A DNA stretch of 15,528 bases from Anaerolineales bacterium UBA3905 (GTDB taxonomy: Bacteria > Chloroflexota > Anaerolineae > Caldilineales > Caldilineaceae), in assembly GCA_002391565.1 (NCBI GenBank), contig DGFH01000196.1, positions 861 through 16,388 on the forward strand, given 5' to 3'. Each line of letters starts with the position of its first letter. Position 1 is the first letter of the stretch. Shown piece by piece: positions 8,365-14,817 of this stretch. A program made the translations under genes and the position numbers. Below the pieces are notes generated by a model. It ran no database searches and was not told the origin of the DNA. It worked only from the letters and a program-made list of their open reading frames with translations.

Positions 8365-8426
8365 ATCTAGCTTCAGGTGCGACGCTCTGGTCGCTTTTGA
8401 GCGATGTGTCGCACCTGAAGCTGGAT
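8365..8426. repeat. 19-bp inverted repeat (long hairpin) after htpG
   Basis: Bases 8365-8383 pair with 8408-8426 over 19 bp with a single G-U pair; the central 15 bp (8369-8383 with 8408-8422) are perfect. The 24-base loop has its own short stem, TCGCT/AGCGA. No T-run follows on either side, so it is either an atypical terminator of htpG, a 3'-end stabiliser, or a palindromic repeat element. It starts 19 bp after the htpG stop. Confidence 0.75.
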
Positions 8427-8504
8427 CATGGGCGACTCTTGAACCTGGCGCCGCACTCTTTGGAGCGTTCCCCTTCCGGTGAATTCTGTCCACTCTTTGT
8501 CATC

Positions 8505-8513
8505 TGCTATAAT
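8505..8513 (+). promoter_or_regulatory. Extended -10 promoter for the 316-aa membrane protein gene
   Basis: TGCTATAAT: a TG at 8505-8506, one base, and a perfect TATAAT at 8508-8513. No clear -35 lies at the right distance, as allowed for extended -10 promoters. Transcription would start near 8520 and give a leader of about 195 nt before the ATG at 8715. Confidence 0.62.
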
Positions 8514-8519
8514 CACCAG

Positions 8520-8714
8520 ACTTACGCACTTAGGGGGCAATCACCTTCCCGGAAAGCGTGATGTTTAGTGGCGTCGATAACGCTGAAAACCCGCCGTCCT
8601 TCCCACAAGCACAGCGCTTCCAGGAAGGTGAACATCTCGCCACTTTCAGGTCAACCCTGAGTTTCCCGGAAAGTAAGCTGTCGCTTGCCACATCGGCAGG
8701 GGGTGGAAACGACC
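8520..8714 (+). other. Long 5' leader with competing stems; candidate cis-acting RNA
   Basis: This is the gene-free stretch between htpG and the 316-aa protein gene. TCACCTTCC (8541-8549) can pair with GGAAGGTGA (8623-8631). That excludes CCTTCC (8598-8603) from pairing with GGAAGG (8623-8628). AGTGGCG (8567-8573) can pair with CGCCACT (8638-8644), and TCAGG (8646-8650) with CCTGA (8656-8660). The 11-mer TTCCCGGAAAG occurs at 8546-8556 and again at 8663-8673, the second inside the palindrome TTTCCCGGAAA. It matches no riboswitch class I recognise. The short ORF at 8558-8743 has no coding features. Confidence 0.33.
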
Positions 8715-9665
8715 ATGACAGACGCGGCGATACCGGAAGCTAACGACGCAGCCACGCGCCCAGCACCCATCCCGGCTCGCCGTTTTGGTCTGCACTGGCG
8801 CCCAGCGCCCTTGCACCCGGCGGCGCTCGATGTGATGATCTCCGGCTTGATCAACGTGCAGGTATGGGCCGATCAATCATTCTGGCGCCCGGCGGCGTTG
8901 TGGGCTGGCATGGCTGGCGTACTGGCTGCTGGCGGCGCCCTCGAGCGCACCGACTGGCGCGTGCTGGCGTTGGCGCTGCTGTTAGTGGATGTGCTGTGGG
9001 GCGCAGTGTGGCGGCTGGCGGGTGGGCGTAATCTATTGCTGCCGCTGGCGCCGCGCGCTGCACAGCCACAGGTCTGGTTGCCTTACCTCCAGCCCGAATC
9101 GCCGGCAGCGCGCATTTTCGCCGGTAGTCATCACGATCTGTGGCCGCTGGTCTTCCGCGTGGGTGCGCCAACCGTGTTGCTGGCATTGTTGGCGGCGGGC
9201 GTGCTGGGGATCGAGGCGCTGAGCCTGACCATCATTGTCGTGACATTGACCGTATTGGGCTGGACAGTGCGCCACACATTGCACCACATTCCCATCGTGT
9301 TGGCAAGCCTGGTCAGTATTGGGCTGCCGTGGCTATTGTTGCTCTGGCAGTACACTGACGAAAACACCGCCCTGGCATTGGGGGTGGCAATGGCCGGGCT
9401 GTGGACGCTGCATCATTGGGGTGAAGTGCGCATCCGCGCTGACGGACTTGACGCCATCGCCATGCTATTGTTGGCGGCGAGCGAGCTGGGCCTTTGTGTG
9501 CTGTTGATCCTGGGACAGGCGCCGTTGTGGTTAGCCGCCATCGTCCTGTTGCTGCTGCCCACCTGGCTGGCAATTGTGCAGGGGCGTGCGGTCGGACGCC
9601 AGATGCAGCCGCTGTGGTTGTTGGCAATGCTATTGAGCGCGCTGGCGGTGGGACAAATGAATTAG
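8715..9665 (+). CDS. Multipass membrane protein of unknown function
   Basis: A 316-aa protein. After a polar, Pro/Ala-rich N-terminus of about 35 residues come seven to nine hydrophobic segments, roughly at 58-75, 83-101, 145-164, 168-184, 192-211, 217-231, 247-266, 270-288 and 297-312. Loops are short, apart from one at about 102-144. His residues cluster at HTLHHIP (187-193) and LHHWGE (232-237), both near membrane borders, and could be redox or metal ligands, but nothing confirms this. I recognise no family. The ATG at 8715 is preferred because a G-rich site (AGGGGGTGG) ends eight bases before it. A TTG at 8685 would add ten residues with no site of its own. The gene seems to be transcribed alone from the promoter at 8505. 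Confidence 0.72.
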   Translation: MTDAAIPEANDAATRPAPIPARRFGLHWRPAPLHPAALDVMISGLINVQVWADQSFWRPAALWAGMAGVLAAGGALERTDWRVLALALLLVDVLWGAVWRLAGGRNLLLPLAPRAAQPQVWLPYLQPESPAARIFAGSHHDLWPLVFRVGAPTVLLALLAAGVLGIEALSLTIIVVTLTVLGWTVRHTLHHIPIVLASLVSIGLPWLLLLWQYTDENTALALGVAMAGLWTLHHWGEVRIRADGLDAIAMLLLAASELGLCVLLILGQAPLWLAAIVLLLLPTWLAIVQGRAVGRQMQPLWLLAMLLSALAVGQMN

Positions 9666-9671
9666 ATCAGG

Positions 9672-9731
9672 AGTTATGCAGTGGGTGAGTTGAGCTCGTG
9701 AAAGACCGCCTTCCGAAAGCACTGCATAATT
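9672..9731 (+). terminator. Hairpin after the 316-aa protein gene, possible terminator
   Basis: AGTTATGCAGTG (9672-9683) pairs with CACTGCATAATT (9720-9731) over 12 bp with one G-U pair, closing a 36-base loop. The following bases are A/T-rich (GTTATTGGCTATTAT) but hold no continuous T-run. It lies 7 bp after the stop codon. The large loop makes this a weak terminator call. Confidence 0.35.
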
Positions 9732-9810
9732 GTTATTGGCTATTATCGGCGGCTTGCTGGCGAAGCATGACGAGTCACATGTGGCGCCCGTCCCGCCAAT
9801 CTGGAGATAT

Positions 9811-9825
9811 ATGAACAAGCTATGA
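9811..9825 (+). CDS. Four-codon leader minicistron overlapping the HD gene start
   Basis: ATG AAC AAG CTA TGA (peptide MNKL). GGAG at 9803-9806 sits four bases before this ATG, a usable ribosome binding site. The TGA stop (9823-9825) overlaps the ATG of the HD-domain gene at 9822 as ATGA. The HD start itself is 15 bases from that GGAG, which is too far for efficient initiation. Ribosomes may therefore load at the minicistron and restart at the HD ATG (translational coupling). That it is translated is an inference. Confidence 0.4.
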   Translation: MNKL

Positions 9826-10562
9826 CGACAAAGAGACTTTCTGACACGCCGAGCACAAATCACGAACCGACTGACGCCCCGTTGACCTCTAACGGCTATC
9901 GTCTTATCACGGTGGAAGATTTGAAGCGCGACGCCGAGACGGTGGCGATGCTGCAAGCAGCTAATGCCACGATGAAAGCGCTTGGCTACACCGAACATGG
10001 ACAACGTCACGCCGGACTGGTAGGCAATATTGCCCAAAATGTGCTGGAGCACCTTGGCTACGACCAACGCACCTACCAGCTTGGTAATGTGGCCGGTTAT
10101 CTACACGACATCGGCAACGTCATCCATCGCCAAAACCATGCGCTCAGCGGTTCACTGCTGGCCTGGGGCATCATGAAGCGGATGGGGATGTCGCCACAAG
10201 AGTGCGCCACTGTCATGAACGCCATTGGCAACCACGAAGAGGAGCGTGGCACCGCCACAACAGCAATCAGCGCCGCCGTGATCATCGGTGACAAGGCGGA
10301 TGTGCACCGTAGCCGCGTTCAGAATCCGCGCATGGAGGACTTCGACATTCATGACCGCGTCAACTACGCCGCCAAACGTAGCTTTGTGCGGGTGCGCCCA
10401 GAGGAAAAGATCATCGCGTTGGAACTGGAGATTGACACCCACTACGCCGCTGTGATCGAGTATTTCGAGATCTTCCTGAGCCGCATGACCATGATGCGGC
10501 AGGCGTGCGAGTTCCTGGGATGCAAATATCATCTGATCATCAACGACACACAGTTTGCGTAA
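9822..10562 (+). CDS. HD-domain metal-dependent phosphohydrolase
   Basis: A 246-aa soluble protein. Residues 1-25 are polar and probably disordered. The HD fold follows: His63 (GQRHAGLVGNIA), His95-Asp96 (YLHDIGN), His106 (RQNHALSG), His138 (GNHEEE) and Asp157 (IIGDKADVH). These are the spaced His/Asp ligands of HD and HDIG enzymes, which hydrolyse phosphoester bonds in nucleotides, (p)ppGpp, cyclic dinucleotides or tRNA ends. The substrate cannot be read from this sequence. The last 55 residues look like a separate alpha/beta segment. The ATG at 9822 overlaps the stop of a four-codon minicistron. The FAH-family gene starts 63 bp downstream, so the two may be cotranscribed. cdaA further along the same strand makes a nucleotide-signalling role tempting, but only by neighbourhood. 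Confidence 0.85.
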   Translation: MTTKRLSDTPSTNHEPTDAPLTSNGYRLITVEDLKRDAETVAMLQAANATMKALGYTEHGQRHAGLVGNIAQNVLEHLGYDQRTYQLGNVAGYLHDIGNVIHRQNHALSGSLLAWGIMKRMGMSPQECATVMNAIGNHEEERGTATTAISAAVIIGDKADVHRSRVQNPRMEDFDIHDRVNYAAKRSFVRVRPEEKIIALELEIDTHYAAVIEYFEIFLSRMTMMRQACEFLGCKYHLIINDTQFA

Positions 10563-10625
10563 ATCCACAGCGGTGCGCAGCGTTCCTGTGCACCCATCGG
10601 ACCGAAAAGCGATAGGAACCAGACC

Positions 10626-11534
10626 ATGCGTATTGTGCGTTACAGCCATTTGGCAGAGGATCGCAAAGGTGAACTGCCGTTCCACCACCAGGACGACCTG
10701 GAGGGAAGCGACAGGACGTCATTCGATCTCAATGATGATTGGCGATTAGAGGAAGATGACGCCGGTCGGAGCTACTGGGGATTGCTGGTCGACGAGCTGG
10801 TCTATCCATTGACGGAGGCGCCGTATTTGAGTGTGGATAGAACGGGCGCCTATCGTCCCGAGATCATCCAGATGCGGCCTTACTCATTGCGCGAGGTGCG
10901 GCTGACGGCGCCGGTGACGCCTTCCAAGATTGCGTGTGTTGGGCGCAACTACGCCGAGCACGCCGCCGAACTGGGCAACGCGGTTCCGGGCGAGCCGCTC
11001 ATTTTCTTGAAGCCACCCACCGCGATCATTGGGCCAGGCGAAGCGGTTGTCTATCCGGCGATCAGCCAGCGTGTTGACCATGAAGGCGAGTTAGGCGTCG
11101 TCATTGGGCGGCGTTGCCGCAATGTGACCGAGGCGGATGCGCTGCAGTATGTCTTCGGCTACACCGTCGCCAACGATGTGACGGCGCGCGATTTACAACA
11201 GAAGGATGGTCAGTGGTCGCGGGCGAAAGGCTTCGACACTTTTGCTCCTGTTGGTCCGTGGGTGGATACGAGCTTCGACCCTACCAATCGCACTGTGCGT
11301 TGCCTGGTCAATGGTGAGGTGCGTCAGCAAAGTACAACCACCCTGATGGTCTACGCGATCCCGCGCATCATTGCGCATGTATCTCGCTTCATGACGTTGG
11401 AGCCGGGCGATCTGATTCTGACGGGCACCCCATCGGGCGTCGGGCCGGTGCAGCCGGGCGATGTCATGACGGTCGAAGTCGAGGGACTGGGCTCGATCAG
11501 CAATCCGGTGGTTGCTGAAACAGAAAATGCATAA
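10626..11534 (+). CDS. Fumarylacetoacetate hydrolase (FAH) family protein with an acidic insertion
   Basis: A 302-aa cytosolic hydrolase or isomerase. The FAH core starts near residue 93. KIACVGRNYAEHAAELG (101-117) holds His112 and Glu115, the positions of the catalytic dyad in FAHD1-type acylpyruvases. Metal ligands are Glu153 and Glu155 (DHEGELG) and Asp184 (VANDVTARD). KGFDTFAPVGPW (201-212) and LTGTPSGVGPV (265-275) complete the site. Members cleave acylpyruvates, decarboxylate oxaloacetate or isomerise hydroxyheptadienedioate; I cannot choose among these. Between the first strand (MRIVRYSHL) and the next (SYWGLLVDELVYPL) is an extra stretch of about 38 mostly polar, acid-rich residues (11-48), unusual for this family. 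AGGAA eight bases before the ATG supports the start. It lies between the HD gene (63-bp gap) and argF (44-bp gap). Confidence 0.92.
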   Translation: MRIVRYSHLAEDRKGELPFHHQDDLEGSDRTSFDLNDDWRLEEDDAGRSYWGLLVDELVYPLTEAPYLSVDRTGAYRPEIIQMRPYSLREVRLTAPVTPSKIACVGRNYAEHAAELGNAVPGEPLIFLKPPTAIIGPGEAVVYPAISQRVDHEGELGVVIGRRCRNVTEADALQYVFGYTVANDVTARDLQQKDGQWSRAKGFDTFAPVGPWVDTSFDPTNRTVRCLVNGEVRQQSTTTLMVYAIPRIIAHVSRFMTLEPGDLILTGTPSGVGPVQPGDVMTVEVEGLGSISNPVVAETENA

Positions 11535-11578
11535 TTGTCATTTTGCCAACTCATCAGCTTTTGAGGAAGAAACACACG

Positions 11579-12517
11579 ATGAACGCTATTATTCCTGCTT
11601 TGTCAGATTTTCTTGACTTGCAACATATCACCTCCGATCAGTTTTGGGGTCTGCTGCGCCTGGCGCGTGAGCTGAAGGAGGAACGCAACCGCCTGGGTCA
11701 GAACGCTCCGATCCTGGCTGGCAAGTCACTGGCCTTGATCTTTCAGAAACCCAGCCTGCGCACGCGCGTCAGTTTCGAGATGGGGATGGTGCAACTGGGT
11801 GGTTACGCCTTCTACCTGAGTCCGCAGGAGATCGGGTTGGGCGCGCGCGAGAGCGTTGCCGACGTAGCGCGCGTCCTGAGCGGCTACTGCGACGGCATCA
11901 TGGCGCGCGTCTTCGCCCACGAGCATGTCGTCCAACTGGCGCAATGGTCGACCGTGCCCGTGATCAACGGCTTGAGCGACTTCAGCCACCCCTGTCAGGC
12001 GCTGGCGGATATTTTTACGATCTGGGAGCAGACCGGGAAACTGGAGGGGATGACGTTGGCCTATGTAGGCGACGGCAGCAACAATGTTGCGACGAGCCTG
12101 ATCATGGCGGCGGGCAAAGTTGGCATGAACGTGCGCATCGTCGCTCCCGTGGGCTACGCTCCCGACCCCGCCGTGCTTGCCGAGTCCGACGCCGACGTCA
12201 CCGTGACCGATGATCTGGATGGCGTGGTGGGCGCCGATGTGCTTTACACCGACGTGTGGACAAGCATGGGGCAGGAGGCCGAGCGTGAACAGCGGTTGCG
12301 CATCTTCCCGCCCTACCAGTTGAATCGCGATCTGGTGGCGCGCACCCGCAACAATGATGTGCTGGTGATGCACTGCCTGCCTGCGCATCGCGGCGAAGAG
12401 ATCACCGACGCCGTCGCCGATGGGCCGAACAGCGTGCTCTTTCCGCAGGCGCACAACCGCCTGCATGCTCAGAAGGCGCTGCTGGCGCACCTGATTGGCA
12501 ACATCCCGCTGAAATAG
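11579..12517 (+). CDS. argF: Ornithine carbamoyltransferase
   Basis: A 312-aa enzyme that joins carbamoyl phosphate and ornithine to give citrulline in arginine synthesis; a cytosolic trimer. Seen: the carbamoyl-phosphate loop KPSLRTRVSFE (57-67), with Leu where Thr is commonest (S-T-R-T-R), a variant I know from many bacterial OTCases. HPCQALAD (137-144) binds carbamoyl phosphate. DVWTSMGQE (225-233) is the mobile SMG loop that marks ornithine rather than aspartate specificity. HCLPAHRGEEI (265-275) holds the ornithine-side Cys266. The ATG at 11579 is preferred over a TTG at 11543, because GAGGAAG lies about nine bases before it. No other arginine genes and no ArgR-like operator are visible nearby. 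cdaA starts 18 bp after the stop, so argF is probably cotranscribed with it. The anabolic role is inferred; catabolic OTCase (arcB) usually lies with arcA and arcC. Confidence 0.95.
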   Translation: MNAIIPALSDFLDLQHITSDQFWGLLRLARELKEERNRLGQNAPILAGKSLALIFQKPSLRTRVSFEMGMVQLGGYAFYLSPQEIGLGARESVADVARVLSGYCDGIMARVFAHEHVVQLAQWSTVPVINGLSDFSHPCQALADIFTIWEQTGKLEGMTLAYVGDGSNNVATSLIMAAGKVGMNVRIVAPVGYAPDPAVLAESDADVTVTDDLDGVVGADVLYTDVWTSMGQEAEREQRLRIFPPYQLNRDLVARTRNNDVLVMHCLPAHRGEEITDAVADGPNSVLFPQAHNRLHAQKALLAHLIGNIPLK

Positions 12518-12535
12518 TCGGGGATTTGAGATTGG

Positions 12536-13309
12536 ATGACCGACGTTCTTGCCTCGCTCAGTCGCCTGTCGAACTGGCAGAGTATACTCGACCTGGCCCT
12601 GGTGACGCTGGTCTTTTACGGCCTGTTTCGTCTCTTTAGCGGTACGCGCGCCGTGCAACTGGTGCGCGGCGTGCTGGTCTTCATCATCATCTTTGCCATT
12701 CTGGCGCAGACCATTGATCTACCTGCGTTCAACTGGTTGATGCGCACAGCGGCGCCGATGGTGTTGGTCGCGATCCCGGTGATCTTTCAGCCCGAATTGC
12801 GCCGCGCACTGGAACGTGTGGGACGTTCGGCGCCGTTATTGACACGACGCGGCGACACCAGCCAGGCGCAGAGCCTGATTGCTGAGATTGTCAAGTCAGT
12901 TGAGTGGCTGGCGCAACGACGCTATGGCGCGCTGCTGGTCTTCGAGGGCGTAACGGGGCTGGCGGAGATCATCGATAATGGCATTGCAATCAATGGGGAA
13001 TTGTCATCCGAACTCCTGACCACGATCTTTTTCCCCAATGCACCGCTGCATGATGGCGCGGTCGTGCTGCGCAAAGATCGCATCCTGGCGGCGGCGTGTG
13101 TGTTGCCGCTCACCGACCGCGAGTTGACCGACAGTCAAATGGGGACGCGGCATCGCGCCGCTATCGGCGTCACCGAACAATCCGACGCCCTGGTGATTGT
13201 GGTCTCTGAGGAGACAGGCCGCATTTCGGCGGCGCGCAATGGGCGGATTGTCCGTCTCGATAGCAACCGGTTGCGCGCATTGTTGAACGATTACTATTCC
13301 AACACATGA
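12536..13309 (+). CDS. cdaA: Diadenylate cyclase CdaA (c-di-AMP synthase)
   Basis: A 257-aa membrane enzyme that condenses two ATP to cyclic di-AMP. Three hydrophobic helices (about 17-34, 43-60 and 70-85) anchor a cytosolic DAC (DisA_N) domain from about 100 on. The catalytic motifs DGA (173-175, in PLHDGAVVL) and RHR (205-207, in GTRHRAAIG) are both intact. Length is close to the CdaA/DacA norm of about 270. c-di-AMP controls potassium and osmolyte uptake and cell-wall balance in bacteria that make it. The ribosome binding site is poor. The gene starts 18 bp after argF and ends in an ATGA overlap with cdaR, the usual partner. glmM, which often completes this cluster in Firmicutes, is not here; der follows instead. 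Confidence 0.96.
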   Translation: MTDVLASLSRLSNWQSILDLALVTLVFYGLFRLFSGTRAVQLVRGVLVFIIIFAILAQTIDLPAFNWLMRTAAPMVLVAIPVIFQPELRRALERVGRSAPLLTRRGDTSQAQSLIAEIVKSVEWLAQRRYGALLVFEGVTGLAEIIDNGIAINGELSSELLTTIFFPNAPLHDGAVVLRKDRILAAACVLPLTDRELTDSQMGTRHRAAIGVTEQSDALVIVVSEETGRISAARNGRIVRLDSNRLRALLNDYYSNT

Positions 13310-14766
13310 GTCAGGTGCATCAGGTGATTGAACCGGCCGAGCGCCAACCCGATAGTGAACCTCAGGCGACATCTACAGCGCCGCGCGCGCGATCGCGCCC
13401 GCGCATGGTGGCGGGGGACATCGGCACGCTGTTGCTGTCGGCAGTGCTGGCGCTGACGATCTGGCTGATCGCCACCAATCAGGAGAATCCGCTCACAGTG
13501 CGGCAACTGGCCACCCCGGTGCCGTTGACGCTTGTCGGGCTGGGTGAAGGGCTGGAAGTGGTGCAAGACCTCAGCAAGGAGAGCGTGGCGCTGGTGGTGC
13601 GGGCGCCGCGCACATCCTGGGAGAGTATGCGCGATGGCGACTTTCGCGCCACACTTGACCTGACCGGTCTGGGGCCAGGTGAACATGACGTGGCCGTCAA
13701 GATCACCCGACGCGACCCGCAGATGACGGTGCTAGAGGTGCAGCGCCCTGAATATACAGTGGTGCTCGACAACCGTGTCGAAAAAGAGGTGCCGGTGCAG
13801 GTCGAAATCATGGACGGCGCGGCGTTTGGGTACGAATGGCAAACACCGATCTACACCCCGATGACCGTAACTGTCAGTGGCCCCCAGTCACAGGTCGAGC
13901 AGGTGACGCGCGCCCGCGCCGAAATCTATCTGCGCAACGCCAAGAGCCAGGTCGAGCGCACGCAGACGTTGATGCCAGTCGATGCGCAAGGGCGCACAGT
14001 AGAGCGCGTGACGGTGGCGCCGCCGGGACGGGTGCAGGTCGTCGTTCCGGTCGAGCAATGGCCGGGACGCAAGGAAGTGGCAGTCCGCGTCAAACTATCG
14101 GGCCCACCCGCAGCAGGCTATCGCCTGAGCGCTGTTCGCTCTGAACCATCCACGATCGTACTGCAGGGCGACCCTGCGATCCTCAGTGAAGTGCCCGGCT
14201 TTGTCGAGACCGAGCCACTCGATCTGACCAATGCCACCGCTGATGTGCGCCGGCGCGTCGCCCTGCTGTTGCCGGAGGGCGTCACCTCTTACGACGGTGA
14301 TTTCGTGATGGCAACGGCGGGCGTCACACCCATCGAGGGCGGCGTCACCGTCTCGGAACCGCTTGTCGTGCGTGGCTTGGGGCCAGGGTTGACCGCCACC
14401 GCCGCCCTCGACGCCGTCGATGTGATCTTGAGCGGCCCAATGCCCTTGCTGGAGTCGATGAACGAGGATGATGTCTTCGCCATCCTGGATTTAAGCGGAC
14501 TGGTGCCAGGCACCCATGCGATCAAGCCTAGCGTCGTGCGGCCCAGCGGCATCAGCCTGGATGGCGTCATCCCTGAAACAGTGGAGGTCGTGATCCGGCC
14601 GGTGGAGACCGGCGTCGTCGGTGAGCTACAGCAGGTGCCCGACGTAGAGGCGACCGCCGCCGCCATCGCACCCACGACCACGCTCACGACTGAGGCTGGC
14701 GCCGGCATGACGATTCCCGCCACGCCAGCGCTGGTCACGCCAACGCCAGCCGCGCCGTTGCCATAA
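13306..14766 (+). CDS. cdaR: CdaR (YbbR-domain) regulator of CdaA
   Basis: A 486-aa protein anchored by one N-terminal helix (about 36-57) after a cytosolic, Pro/Arg-rich stretch. The rest is expected to lie outside the membrane. Four YbbR-type beta repeats can be traced at about 66-155, 161-248, 254-342 and 350-431. Typical features are VTVSGPQSQVEQVTRARAEI (187-206) in the second, PSTIVLQGDPAILSEV (281-296) in the third and VDVILSGPMPLLESM (371-385) in the fourth. A Thr/Pro/Ala-rich tail (447-486) ends the protein. CdaR binds CdaA and tunes c-di-AMP production in Bacillus and relatives. The start is set by the ATGA overlap with the cdaA stop at 13306-13309, a strong sign of translational coupling. 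der begins 51 bp after the stop. Confidence 0.93.
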   Translation: MSQVHQVIEPAERQPDSEPQATSTAPRARSRPRMVAGDIGTLLLSAVLALTIWLIATNQENPLTVRQLATPVPLTLVGLGEGLEVVQDLSKESVALVVRAPRTSWESMRDGDFRATLDLTGLGPGEHDVAVKITRRDPQMTVLEVQRPEYTVVLDNRVEKEVPVQVEIMDGAAFGYEWQTPIYTPMTVTVSGPQSQVEQVTRARAEIYLRNAKSQVERTQTLMPVDAQGRTVERVTVAPPGRVQVVVPVEQWPGRKEVAVRVKLSGPPAAGYRLSAVRSEPSTIVLQGDPAILSEVPGFVETEPLDLTNATADVRRRVALLLPEGVTSYDGDFVMATAGVTPIEGGVTVSEPLVVRGLGPGLTATAALDAVDVILSGPMPLLESMNEDDVFAILDLSGLVPGTHAIKPSVVRPSGISLDGVIPETVEVVIRPVETGVVGELQQVPDVEATAAAIAPTTTLTTEAGAGMTIPATPALVTPTPAAPLP

Positions 14767-14817
14767 GTTAGTTTATTTGCAGGTCGACAATGCACCCTGC
14801 ACCAATCGAGGACTTCT

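Noticed and set aside
8521..8590. Resemblance of ACGCAC..GGGGGCAA..GGAAA to a GEMM (c-di-GMP) riboswitch
   Set aside because: The stems and the conserved downstream receptor segment do not line up; only short fragments match.
8558..8743. 61-codon ORF in the leader before the 316-aa membrane protein
   Set aside because: It overlaps the start of the real gene, has no ribosome binding site and encodes no recognisable peptide; the region looks like structured leader instead.
11543..11578. Upstream TTG starts for argF (11543), htpG (6445) and the 316-aa protein (8685)
   Set aside because: In each case a downstream ATG has a better-placed ribosome binding site, and for argF and htpG it gives the usual family N-terminus.
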